A DNA stretch of 64,000 bases from Candidatus Bathyarchaeota archaeon (GTDB lineage Archaea; Thermoproteota; Bathyarchaeia; 40CM-2-53-6; DTGE01). Position 1 is the first letter of the stretch. Each line of letters begins with the position of its first letter. A program made the position numbers and the translations under genes. The notes beneath the pieces were generated by a model. The model was not told the origin of the DNA. It made no database searches and saw only the letters and a program-made list of their open reading frames with translations. Shown one piece after another: positions 17,306 to 24,961 of the stretch. The stretch is from assembly GCA_018396725.1 (NCBI GenBank), contig JAGTRC010000006.1:22958-86957 (forward strand), given 5' to 3'.

Positions 17306-17657
17306 GAGGAGCGACCTCGACCTCCTCGTCCTCCATGAAGGCTGCGAGGTCAGGGATCCGGCTTTAAGGAGGAGACATCTATACAACCTATTGAGGGAGG
17401 CCGTTGGGAAAGAGTTTGAAGACCTCACCATCATGGATATGGGACTTGAAGGTTTTCTTAAGCCGAAGGAGATAAGCGCGCTGCTCTTAAACATCTATTG
17501 GGATGCCATAATAGTTTATGATGAGGTGGAGGTGCTTCCGGGCTTCCTCACATGCGTCAGGGAGAGTATAGCGAGGAGTGGGTGGAGAAGAGTTAAGGAT
17601 GGGAGGGCTTACCGCTGGATCTTGCCTGAGCCGATGAAGGAAGTAAGGATCCTATGA
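17301..17657 (+). pseudogene. 5'-truncated MNT nucleotidyltransferase (antitoxin) fragment
   Basis: Directly at the lysK stop the frame reads DERSDLDLLVLHEG, the S-D-x-D active-site strand of minimal nucleotidyltransferases, and stays open to TGA at 17655-17657. The upstream half with the G-S-x-x-R-G motif is missing: a TAG precedes by three codons and lysK occupies that sequence. A deletion fused the end of lysK to this remnant. It overlaps the following HEPN frame by ATGA, as in intact pairs. Confidence 0.75.
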
Positions 17658-18089
17658 GCTTCAACCCTCTAAGTGAGGCTAGATATAGATGCAGGCTAGC
17701 CCTTGAGCATCTAGGAAGGGGCTGAGAGGCTGTTCCAATTAGGGGACTGGGTTGGAACCGTATCGGCTTCCCAATTGGCTGTGGAGAACTTCGCCAAGGC
17801 GGTTATAGCGGTCTTCGAGGTCCCGACGTGGAGCCATGACCCATCAAATCAATTAAATGACTTAATGGGTAAGCTACCCATCGACGTCGTAGATGATGCT
17901 GGGATGCTCGGCGGCCTGGCGAGGGCGATGGCTCCTGAACATGGCAGATCAACTTACGAGGAACCCAGCGCTGGATTAGCGCCGAGCGATATATACAGAG
18001 AAGACCATGCCTTAAACGCGCTGGAAAATGCTAGGAAGGCCGGAGAGGTGGCTGAGAGAATCCTTAATCGATTGAATGTTAGATTTTAA
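17654..18089 (+). pseudogene. HEPN-domain protein, frameshifted
   Basis: The ATG at 17654 starts MSFNPLSEARYRCRLALEHL and hits TGA at about 17724. One base over, the frame continues AERLFQLGDWVGTVSASQLAVENFAK to TAA at 18087-18089. The joined sequence is a HEPN (PF05168-like) toxin-type domain with the usual HDPSNQLNDLM segment and a late EVAERIL helix. The break is at a GGAAGGGG run near 17711-17718, consistent with a 1-base insertion. Its MNT partner is also broken, so the module is likely dead. Confidence 0.75.
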
Positions 18090-18180
18090 AGTAATAGAGT
18101 CAAAAACGCTCCAGCTCAATCAAATTCTAACTTAACTACATCGGTGAGCCATACGAGGCGGGCTATGCAACCCCACGATA

Positions 18181-18232
18181 TTCACAAGTTCCCCTCAATA
18201 GAACTTCCTATGGCATGATGTCGTTACTGTGA
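18181..18232 (+). repeat. Diverged repeat, copy 1
   Basis: This stretch shares TCACAAGTTCC, AACTTCC(T/C)AT, GCAT and CGTTAC(T/G)GTGA in the same order with 19665-19710. The two copies flank the DUF433/DUF5615 module. The surrounding 18090-18654 spacer has no convincing gene; an 80-codon plus-strand frame (18363-18602) shows no motif. Confidence 0.4.
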
Positions 18233-18654
18233 GAAATATGCGAAGGTTCGCTATTGGGAGGGTTAGTGGTGCTGGCGACCTGACTTTAAAGCTGAATATG
18301 GGAAAGCATAGGAGAGCGAGTCCTTCTTTGCCATTCGTTCGGTAGATTCGAGGGGTTTAAGTTTGAACATGTATGGAAATCCATATCTGACCCTTGAGCC
18401 CCGTCACCCTCATCTCCCTCAGGGTTCATCGGAACCCTTCACTAAACTCAGCTCCTTTCGAGGTAAACCTACATACTACATCCTAAGTAATGCATTCCAT
18501 ATATTCATAGATGCATCCTTCTGTCTACCAATCATAAGGCTGCATTTATTACATTCGGATAAGCCCGTTCCCTTAAGCCTTCACCGTGATACCTGCGTTT
18601 AGGGCAGATCTTTGAAGTACTTGGGCATCGTGTAGAGACCTATTAGCAGCCGTA

Positions 18655-18993
18655 CTAATCTCCGGGTGTCTCAACTTTTCCTTCCTTTACAATTATTAGT
18701 TTACCTTCAAAATTTTTAACTTTTGCTAGTAATGATTCGAGCTCCTTTATTAGTTTCTCAGCCTTTGGGGGGTGTATGCGAAGGACTACTATGCCGTGAA
18801 ATTGTTTTGGAGGATACAATATTGTGTCGGCGAAGTCGTAGTCCCTCGTTAACAGGATGTACCTTCCGTTGAGGACCCGCGAGGCTAAATCCTGGTTTTT
18901 CGCGCCCTTCGGTGGATATTCAACAACGTAACCTTTAGATTCTAAGAATTTCTTGACGAGTTTTGGAACGTTCTCGTCAAGCAGGAACCTTAT
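18655..18993 (-). CDS. DUF5615 PIN-like toxin; no canonical start codon
   Basis: On the minus strand an open frame encodes RFLLDENVPKLVKKFLESKG, then GAKNQDLASRV, LLTRDYDFAD and FHGIVVLRIHP, ending at TAG 18655-18657. This is the DUF5615 (Mut7-C-like PIN) family, paired with DUF433 antitoxins. It has no ATG, GTG or TTG at the right place. The family start aligns with ATA at 18991-18993, 17 bases inside the antitoxin gene. Either initiation is non-canonical and coupled to the antitoxin, or the start codon has been lost. About 112 residues, normal length. Confidence 0.75.
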   Translation of the reverse strand: MRFLLDENVPKLVKKFLESKGYVVEYPPKGAKNQDLASRVLNGRYILLTRDYDFADTILYPPKQFHGIVVLRIHPPKAEKLIKELESLLAKVKNFEGKLIIVKEGKVETPGD

Positions 18994-19222
18994 ATTTGAC
19001 GTCGTGTTCGCCCCTGATGATCTTGGCAGCCCAATCTAAGGCTTCTCTAATCATGTCTTCGTCTAAGCTGGGATAATAGTCCCGTATGATTTCTTTGATG
19101 GAGAGACCTGCAGCGAGTAGCTCGATCACATCGCTAACTAGAACTCTCGTGCCCTTGAAGGTGGGTTTTCCATGGCAGATATCGTCGTCGACAACTATGT
19201 ATTTGCCAAATTCAGCCCTCAT
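18977..19222 (-). CDS. DUF433 antitoxin
   Basis: The 81-residue protein has the DUF433 core: HGKPTFKGTRVLVSDVIELL, then AAGLSIKEIIRDYYPSLDED and a helix IREALDWAAKII. This is a helix-turn-helix-like antitoxin typically encoded just upstream of a DUF5615 toxin, as here (17-base overlap). The gene appears intact. A TATA box lies 29 bases upstream. Confidence 0.88.
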   Translation of the reverse strand: MRAEFGKYIVVDDDICHGKPTFKGTRVLVSDVIELLAAGLSIKEIIRDYYPSLDEDMIREALDWAAKIIRGEHDVKYKVPA

Positions 19223-19250
19223 GCAAGCTCCCAGTAACTTGATGGGCGGA

Positions 19251-19262
19251 CATATTTAAAAA
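19251..19262 (-). promoter_or_regulatory. TATA box of the DUF433/DUF5615 operon
   Basis: Read on the minus strand the site is TTTTTAAATATG, ending about 29 bases before the ATG at 19222. This spacing implies an almost leaderless transcript. Confidence 0.6.
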
Positions 19263-19664
19263 GATTTCACATCTACTTTGCATGATAAGCAGCGGGCGGG
19301 AGATCCATGCGAAACGGCTGCCTAACCCAACAGTTTTCAGACCCCCCTCCAAGTTTTTGTCTTAATCATCGAGTTCATCGTGCTCGATCAGTTTGCTTGG
19401 ATTCCCATTTCCGTGGAGGCATTCATGCACTCTTGTTTGAAGATGCTTCTAATTCCATTTGTACCCGAGCGATGGAGGTAAACCCTGCTAATAGAATAAA
19501 GATGGGGGATGGGACAGCCCCAACTCACCTGCCGAGATTAACCTCCTACTGGTAGAGATGCCAGCAAGCCTCATCTTTAAAGCAGGAACCCCCACCGGTG
19601 GCGAAGAGTAGTTCATGCAGAAATGCTTTCATTACTCAACCCTTAATTACCACGACTCCATGGA
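19263..19664. other. Gene-free spacer
   Basis: About 400 bases between the DUF433 promoter and repeat copy 2. Short frames have no motif. Minus-strand codons over repeat copy 2 read NGINAMGSSMELVIHGVVV, which looks protein-like, but no start or continuation is found. Confidence 0.3.
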
Positions 19665-19710
19665 TCACAAGTTCCATGGAACTTCCCATAGCATTGATAC
19701 CGTTACGTGA
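19665..19710 (+). repeat. Diverged repeat, copy 2
   Basis: Matches copy 1 (18181-18232) in order and orientation over about 46 bases, with a few substitutions and a 6-base gap. It lies just downstream of the CPBP protease gene. Confidence 0.4.
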
Positions 19711-19740
19711 AGCCGCATCCTGCATATGGGCTGCGATCCA

Positions 19741-20646
19741 TTAGATGCCCTCGACGACGTTTAAGGGTTTTCCCCTAATGGAATTGTCGCAGAGAAATAT
19801 AAGGAGGTTCACTATTAGTAGGGTGATGAAGCCAGCCAATCCGGTGACTCCAATGGTCAGGTCGTCTCCTCCTTCAACCATCATGATCGCCAATCCTGCG
19901 GTGGCGTTGAGGGAGCCGTGGAGGATTGCGGCGGCTATGACGGACCCCGACTTCACCCTGATATAGGTGAATATGGGGGAGAGGAGTATGCAGAAGAGCA
20001 CCATCATGAACACGCCTCCCACTGGATGCTGAGGATAGTTATGTCCCTGGAGGATGATGGGGGCATGCCACATCCCCCAGATGAGACCGATGAGGACTGA
20101 GGCCCTCCAGAAGCCCATGTGGCCGAGCTCCCTCAGGAGGAAGCCGCGCCAACCCAGCTCCTCACCGAACCCGGCAACGGCGTTTACGGTGACCCCGGCG
20201 ATCAAGCCTTGGACCAGGGCGATCCAGAAGATGTGGATGGGGAGGGCGGCCATCTGCTCCCTCATCCGCTGTATCTGCTCCGGAGGTACGGCTCCCCCGA
20301 GTCTCTCGAGGAACCCCGTCATCTCCGGGGAGTAGGCTACCCCCGGGATGAGGAGGCTGACCCCCATGGTGGCGAGGGCGATAACCGGTGGGAGCAGCCA
20401 AGCCACCAGCCACCACCAGTTTAACTTAAAGGAGACCCCTAGGGGCTTCCTTAAGGATCCCTTATAAATGAACCTTTGGATCAGGATGGCGGAGGTCATG
20501 GGCATGAACATAAAGGCTGTCACCGCCGCCATTGCCTGGGGCGTACCCCACCTCCCGCCGAGGGCGAGGAAGAGTACTATTATAAGCCAGCTGAGGGCAT
20601 AAGTTACCCCGATGAATAACCATACCCTTTTGAGTTTTTCGTTCAT
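19741..20646 (-). CDS. CPBP family intramembrane metalloprotease (CAAX protease-like)
   Basis: The 301-residue polytopic protein has about eight hydrophobic segments and the three CPBP motifs: GEELGWRGFLL (161-171, EExxxR), WGMWHAPI (190-197, the histidine motif) and HGSLNATAG near 244. Family members are intramembrane proteases or scaffold proteins of uncertain substrate. It sits alone among toxin-antitoxin remnants and is intact. The start is ATG at 20646. Confidence 0.88.
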   Translation of the reverse strand: MNEKLKRVWLFIGVTYALSWLIIVLFLALGGRWGTPQAMAAVTAFMFMPMTSAILIQRFIYKGSLRKPLGVSFKLNWWWLVAWLLPPVIALATMGVSLLIPGVAYSPEMTGFLERLGGAVPPEQIQRMREQMAALPIHIFWIALVQGLIAGVTVNAVAGFGEELGWRGFLLRELGHMGFWRASVLIGLIWGMWHAPIILQGHNYPQHPVGGVFMMVLFCILLSPIFTYIRVKSGSVIAAAILHGSLNATAGLAIMMVEGGDDLTIGVTGLAGFITLLIVNLLIFLCDNSIRGKPLNVVEGI

Positions 20647-20872
20647 AACATGCCACCTTTCCGATCATAGAAGTTGGGCAATAGCAAACAGGAAGCTGGG
20701 CAGATGCGGCTTCATCTTAATCCCCCATTTATTATCGCCTTCTGCTAAATAAAGAACTCACTGAATAGTCTAAGAGAAGTTTCACGCCCTAAAGAAAAAT
20801 AACGGATGACGCCTAAATGGCATCGCCATTCCATCTCATCTCTAAGGGTTTTGCTTATGGGATGTGGCGAGG

Positions 20873-20880
20873 TTTAAATA
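20873..20880 (+). promoter_or_regulatory. TATA box of the RHH antitoxin/PIN operon
   Basis: TTTAAATA lies 30 bases before the TTG start at 20911, the usual archaeal spacing for a leaderless or short-leader transcript. Confidence 0.6.
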
Positions 20881-20910
20881 AAGTTTCAGGTATATTCGGT
20901 ATAGAAGGTA

Positions 20911-21186
20911 TTGGAAGTGGTTAAGGTAAAGACCAGCATATACGTCGACAGGGAGCTCTGGGGAAAATATAAGTCAAGTACGGCGAAGAGCGGCCTTAAA
21001 CTCAACCGGGCCCTAGAAGAGCTCATCAGGGAAGAGCTTGTTGAAGAGCTCCTCAATGAGGCTCTAAAGGGGATAGACGAAGCTGAAAGTTACGAGATAG
21101 ATTTCGAGCCCGTTAAGCCGATAGGAGGGCTTGTGAGCGTTTTCGTGAGGACTATGAGGAATGAAAGGCTCGGTAGTTTACCTTGA
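20911..21186 (+). CDS. VapB-like ribbon-helix-helix antitoxin
   Basis: The 91-residue protein begins VKVKTSIYVDRELWGKYK, a ribbon-helix-helix beta-strand and first helix (MetJ/Arc-like), followed by an acidic linker that would wrap the toxin. The start is TTG at 20911 or GTG at 20917. It overlaps the PIN reading frame that follows by about 25 bases. The gene is intact although its toxin is frameshifted. Confidence 0.75.
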   Translation: MEVVKVKTSIYVDRELWGKYKSSTAKSGLKLNRALEELIREELVEELLNEALKGIDEAESYEIDFEPVKPIGGLVSVFVRTMRNERLGSLP

Positions 21187-21614
21187 CTCGAGCAGTATGA
21201 TGAAAAGATATGTTGAAGAGCCTGAGAGTAAGGTAGTGAGGGACACTTACTTAAAGGCTTACTCTGAGGAATTGGTGCTCGCCTTCAGCTCCTGGGACAT
21301 AGGTGAAGCTTTAGACGCTTTCGACAAGGCTAGCGCAAGGGGTATACTCAGCTGCGAAGAGTATTTAGCCTCTAAGAGCCTCCTCCTCCTGGAAACAAGA
21401 AGGCTCATACGGCTGGGAGCTCTGACTTATCCCGGTAAGATTTAAGTTGCTCGTCGAAGCTTGGGATCTAATAGAGAAATATCACTTGTATCAGGTTAAT
21501 GCTCTCCAAGTAGTATCCGCCAAAGCCGTAAATGCTACGCAGTTCTCCACAGGGGATAAAAGAGTTCATGAAGTAGCCCGCGCTGAAGGATTAAACAGCC
21601 TACTCATAACTTGA
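21161..21614 (+). pseudogene. PIN-domain toxin (VapC-like), frameshifted
   Basis: The first frame (MKGSVVYLDSSSMMKRYVEE) has the PIN N-terminal aspartate and ends after LTYPGKI at about 21445. One base over, KLLVEAWDLIEKYHLYQVNALQ and FSTGDKRVHEVA continue to TGA 21612-21614. The two parts together make a complete PIN domain of about 150 residues. Removing one G in CCCGG at about 21430-21436 would restore it. The usual aspartate in the YQxDAL motif is asparagine here. Likely inactive, unless the shift is a sequence error. Confidence 0.75.
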
Positions 21615-21847
21615 GCTGGTCCATCCACCTCTCTCAACTTGAGAACGCATCTAATTAAAGAAAAGCCTCGAGGAGGAGCACTTGAGCGCAGAGGAGCCCG
21701 GAACCGAACCCCGCCAGTAAACATCCCTCTCGAGTCTCTCGATCAGTTAGGGATCCGCGGCGTCATCTTTGAGCTGTATCGCGACATTATGCGGACCGAT
21801 CCATGGCGATGCGATAGTGTCTTGGGGCCGTGTTTCCGCTGAGTAGG

Positions 21848-22265
21848 CTAGATGCTGAGTTGCCTGGGATCGATGCGCTTGATGCCGTGGATGCGGTCGT
21901 AGAGCCTGTCCGTTGAGACTATCATGTGGTCCAGCACCTTGTTGCTGAGCGCCGTTGCGGCGTATATGGCGTCGAATATGGATTTCATCTTATAGGTCTC
22001 CAAGAGGCTTAACGCCGTTAAATAAATGGAATAGCCAGCATCCACAAAGGAAAGGTTCCGGATCGCCGATACCTTAGCGGCGTCGGCTAAAACTACGGAT
22101 AATGGCGCGTATTCAGAAGACGTAGTAAAGCTCATGGAAGATCTCTGAGGAGGCCTCCGCCTGAAATCTCCCATCCTCGATGGCCTTTATGACGTTGGTC
22201 GCTGTTTCTTTCAACCAGTCCTCTTTCTTAAGGTAAGCAATGAATATGTCCGACTCTAGAAGCAA
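21848..22265 (-). pseudogene. PIN-domain toxin VapC, frameshifted
   Basis: TTG at 22265 begins LLLESDIFIAYLKKEDWLK and runs to SSEIFHELYYVF then TGA near 22128. In another frame SEYAPLSVVLADAAK continues to SIFDAIYAATAL and MIVSTDRLYDRI, ending at TAG 21848. Together this is a full PIN toxin with the family acidic residues. The shift is around TCTTCTGAA. Its antitoxin upstream is intact. A closely similar but deleted copy occurs at 58.8 kb. Confidence 0.75.
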
Positions 22266-22269
22266 ACCC

Positions 22270-22512
22270 TTAACCCTCCCAGATTTGCTTGCGCCTTCGA
22301 GCTCTCTCTAGGGCCTCCCCTCTGGCCTTCTCCTCAGCCCTGGCCTTCAGCTCGCGGAGGGAAGCCCCCACATCTATCTCGATGATACTTCTGGGAACGG
22401 GAATCAACAGGTACGATGTCCCGTAGGGTAAAATTATCGCCTTCTCGCTTTCAAACTTGACGCCTTTGGGGATGTAAAGCCGCCTCTGGGCATCCACCTT
22501 TGCTATGACCAT
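22270..22512 (-). CDS. VapB antitoxin, AbrB/SpoVT type
   Basis: The 80-residue protein has MVIAKVDAQRRLYIPKGVKF, the swapped-hairpin AbrB DNA-binding fold, then a charged helix rich in Lys, Glu and Arg that binds the toxin. It is directly upstream of the broken vapC (stop and start a few bases apart). An A+T-rich promoter precedes it. Confidence 0.82.
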   Translation of the reverse strand: MVIAKVDAQRRLYIPKGVKFESEKAIILPYGTSYLLIPVPRSIIEIDVGASLRELKARAEEKARGEALERARRRKQIWEG

Positions 22513-22540
22513 ATTTTTCCAATAAAGACCAATTTATGGA

Positions 22541-22552
22541 ATAATATAAAGC
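22541..22552 (-). promoter_or_regulatory. TATA box of vapB
   Basis: On the minus strand the site reads GCTTTATATTAT, about 30 bases before the ATG at 22512. Confidence 0.55.
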
Positions 22553-22858
22553 TTATGGATAAAATGAACATTTATTGGTAAAAAGGGGCAGAACCCTGTA
22601 AAGCGCTAAACAGCCCCAGTCGAAATTTCAACAAAGATATGACGGAATCCAGGGCATAGACCATTTACTCTGAGTCCTCCACGCGGGTTCAGGACCTCAA
22701 GTCGTAGGTCTAATATGGCTCCACCTTTGGCGATAGACTGAGGCACGGCGGCTACCTCTATGCATAGTAAATTTATATGCGTTATTGTTAAGAATTTAGA
22801 CGGGGGGCCATATAATCACGGCCTACTCAACTGGGAGAGCAGCATCGGATGAATTAGT
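22553..22858. other. Gene-free spacer
   Basis: About 300 bases with no supported gene. It contains a possible promoter (AAATTTATATGC near 22769-22780) for the DUF2283-type gene. Confidence 0.35.
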
Positions 22859-23029
22859 GTGAAGGATGCGTCGAAAATAAGGTTATACCATCTATCCGAG
22901 ATGGATACCTTGGATTTTTGGATCGACAATCCAGGGAAGGAAGCGGAGCCTCTGGACGATAACATCATAGTGAAGCTTGACTGCAATGGAAAACCCATAG
23001 GAGCAGAAGTGGCTTCACTTAAAAACTAG
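22859..23029 (+). CDS. Small DUF2283-like protein
   Basis: GTG at 22859 opens a 56-residue frame: YHLSEMDTLDFWIDNPG, then DDNIIVKLDCNGKPIGAEV and TAG at 23027-23029. The order (short strand with D-T-L, then a strand with G-x-x-x-G-x-E-V) matches small DUF2283 proteins, which are common beside toxin-antitoxin loci and of unknown function. The first strand begins at once, so a few N-terminal residues may be missing. Confidence 0.55.
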   Translation: MKDASKIRLYHLSEMDTLDFWIDNPGKEAEPLDDNIIVKLDCNGKPIGAEVASLKN

Positions 23030-23108
23030 GTAGCGGCGAGCCGAGGAGGCTGCCGAGGGAACTATACTGAGCGTTAACGGATGCTTTGAAGAAGCTGACG
23101 CAAGCAAT

Positions 23109-23328
23109 TAGTTCTAATTAAACATGGGAAGCTTAACCTATCCACAGAAGGGAGAGAGGCACTTAAGCTCTACGTTGATAAATATAAATACCTCTTGGAG
23201 GGGCCTCCAGGGGGTGCTGATCCATTGAGTGAGGTGATAGGGATAATGGCTTCCCCTGAGGCTAGGGATGCCCTAAACGATATTAAAAGACTCGAAAGGG
23301 GTGAGCCATAATATTCCTAGATACTCTT
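23109..23328 (+). pseudogene. Antitoxin remnant followed by a PIN toxin start
   Basis: An open frame reads VLIKHGKLNLSTEGREALK, then SEVIGIMASPEARDALNDIK and ERGEP before TAA at 23309-23311. Its start is gone (a stop precedes and no start codon fits). Immediately after comes ATA ATA TTC CTA GAT ACT, i.e. IIFLDT, the usual first residues of a VapC PIN domain, and then similarity stops. This looks like a VapBC operon cut after the first codons of the toxin. Confidence 0.5.
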
Positions 23329-23563
23329 CGGTGGACTCCAGCCTCTCCACTGTTAAAACTTTGGGTATCTTCGCCGTGCCCTCAGCCCTGTTCACGGCCT
23401 CCTGGACGGACTATCGCCCCTTTACTACGTGCTCCTTCCATATCACGTTGTCTAACTCGTAGCGGGTTAAGCCTAGTGTGATCTTGCCTTCCAGGGCTTC
23501 AACGGGGCCCCCTCTAAGCCTTTTAAGGATTACGGCTATGACGCTGGAGTCGAGGATGCACAT
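23310..23563 (-). pseudogene. PIN-domain toxin fragment with internal stop
   Basis: ATG at 23563 begins MCILDSSVIAVILKRL, a PIN N-terminus, and continues GKITLGLTRYELDNVIWKE to TAG after VVKGR. Beyond the stop the frame resumes SVQEAVNRAEGTAKIPKVL and then breaks off around 23310-23340. There it meets the oppositely oriented toxin start described above. Two TA modules appear to have been joined head-on by a rearrangement. Confidence 0.65.
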
Positions 23564-23760
23564 TACCTGGCCCTCCTCGCCTCCTTCACGGTTTCAACTA
23601 TTTCCTCGTCCGGTATTTCGGCGAAGAATCTCCCCAGCTCGCCACCATCCCCTTGAGCCTTTCAATCCTCCTCCTTTCGAGCCCTTTCTCAAGAGTCCTC
23701 CTCACAATCTTGCGCACTTCAACCCCACGCCCACCGAGGCCATCCCAAGATCTTAATCTC
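23563..23760 (-). pseudogene. VapB-like antitoxin, frameshifted
   Basis: VRKIVRRTLEKGLERRRIER and KGMVAS are in one frame, and FFAEIPDEEIVETVKEARRA in another, ending at TAA that overlaps the toxin ATG. The shift is at CTGGGGAGA near 23640. No clear start codon is found upstream, where the frame reads through G-rich codons. Confidence 0.55.
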
Positions 23761-23885
23761 CTATAGCTTTCCTTGAATAGGTTGAAGAAATTTTAAAAGC
23801 GCATCGATGAAGCCGCCCCTCAATCTTATATAATAAGAGATGGATCTTAATAGATTGAGATCGTTGGTTATAGGGGGGAGTTGTT

Positions 23886-24116
23886 TTGATATCTGCCTGC
23901 GTCCTTATAAGGACCGGGAGCGGCAGGTTCAACGAGGTCCTGGAGGCTTTGAAGCGGTTTAAGGGCGTGAGGGATGCCTTCGCTACGCTGGGTCGATACG
24001 ATATAGCCGTGGATCTTGAGATGGATGACTGGCAGGGCCTGAGCTCCGCCGTGTTGCGGATGAGCCGCATAGCGGGTGTGGTGTTCACGGAGACCCTGGT
24101 GGAGGTGAAGCTTTAG
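23886..24116 (+). CDS. Stand-alone Lrp/AsnC ligand-binding (RAM) domain protein 1
   Basis: The 76-residue protein is only the alpha-beta sandwich effector domain of Lrp/AsnC regulators: SACVLIRTGSGRFNEVLEAL, ATLGRYDIAVDLE (with the G-x-Y-D motif) and VVFTETLVEV. No DNA-binding domain is present. Such proteins form oligomers that bind amino acids or modulate Lrp partners. The start is TTG at 23886. A paralogue follows 22 bases later, then a hydrogenase module. Confidence 0.85.
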   Translation: MISACVLIRTGSGRFNEVLEALKRFKGVRDAFATLGRYDIAVDLEMDDWQGLSSAVLRMSRIAGVVFTETLVEVKL

Positions 24117-24138
24117 ACGGGTAGGATGGTGGTGATGG

Positions 24139-24363
24139 TTGGTTAAGGCCTGCATATTGATAAAGGTGGTTCCTACACGGGTTGAACACGTCCTCGAACG
24201 GGTGAGGGGCCTCAAGGAGACGGGGAAGGCCTACCCCGTCTACGGGAGATGGGATATAGTCGCGTTCATAGAGGTCCCCGAGTATGGGAGGCTCAAGGAG
24301 CTTACGGGGGAGATCAACAGGTTCGAGGGTGTGAGGAGCACGGAGACCCTGGCTGAGGCTTGA
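24139..24363 (+). CDS. Stand-alone Lrp/AsnC ligand-binding (RAM) domain protein 2
   Basis: A 74-residue paralogue of the preceding protein: VKACILIKVVPTRVEHVLER, PVYGRWDIVAFIEVP and GVRSTETLAEA. GRWD replaces the GRYD of copy 1. Two different tandem copies could form a hetero-oligomer. The start is TTG at 24139. The ligand is unknown. Confidence 0.85.
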   Translation: MVKACILIKVVPTRVEHVLERVRGLKETGKAYPVYGRWDIVAFIEVPEYGRLKELTGEINRFEGVRSTETLAEA

Positions 24364-24496
24364 AATGGAACTGTGGAGAACGCCGGATGGTCCGCGGCCG
24401 ATGAGGATGAATAATTTTTAAATACCTAAACCGATCTAAGAGTAGATCTGTCCAGGAGCGGACGCGCAGCACCGGATTGTTTGGGGGGAGTATTGT

Positions 24497-24961
24497 TTGG
24501 GGCTGGTGAACTGGGCTAGGAGGAGGAGCCCGTGGCTGCTCCACTTCAACACGGGCGGCTGCAACGCATGTGACATAGAGGTCGTCGCGGCCTTAACCCC
24601 CCGCTACGACGTGGAGAGGTTCGGGGCCCTCCTCCTGGGGAGCCCGAGGCACGCCGACATCATGGTGGTCACCGGGGCCATAACCGGCCAGGTTAAGAGG
24701 AGGCTGATAAGGGTCTATGAGCAGATGCCTGAGCCGAAGTTCGTGGTGGCCGTGGGAAGCTGCTGCATAAGCGGCGGCGTATACAGGGGAGCCTACAACG
24801 TCGAGGAGGGCCTGGACACGGTTCTACCCGTGGACGCCTACGTCTACGGTTGCCCCCCTAAGCCTGAGGCGATAGTGAAGGCCATAGCAGCCCTCCAGGA
24901 GAAGATTAAATCCATGGAGAAACGAGAGGAAAAGGAGGAGGCCGTGATATTTGAGTCTTAA
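24497..24961 (+). CDS. [NiFe]-hydrogenase small subunit / NuoB-like (EchC/MbhJ type)
   Basis: The 154-residue iron-sulfur protein has GGCNACDIEV, VGSCCISGG and YGCPPKPEAI, the cysteine set that binds the proximal 4Fe-4S cluster in group 4 hydrogenase small subunits and complex I NuoB. The C-terminus has an extra charged helix. It overlaps the large subunit gene by 11 bases. The start is TTG at 24497. No Tat signal is present, as expected for a cytoplasm-facing subunit. Confidence 0.9.
   Translation: MGLVNWARRRSPWLLHFNTGGCNACDIEVVAALTPRYDVERFGALLLGSPRHADIMVVTGAITGQVKRRLIRVYEQMPEPKFVVAVGSCCISGGVYRGAYNVEEGLDTVLPVDAYVYGCPPKPEAIVKAIAALQEKIKSMEKREEKEEAVIFES

Noticed and set aside
18363..18602. 79-codon plus-strand frame
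   Set aside because: No motif, no ribosome-binding site and no protein-like composition in a decayed region.
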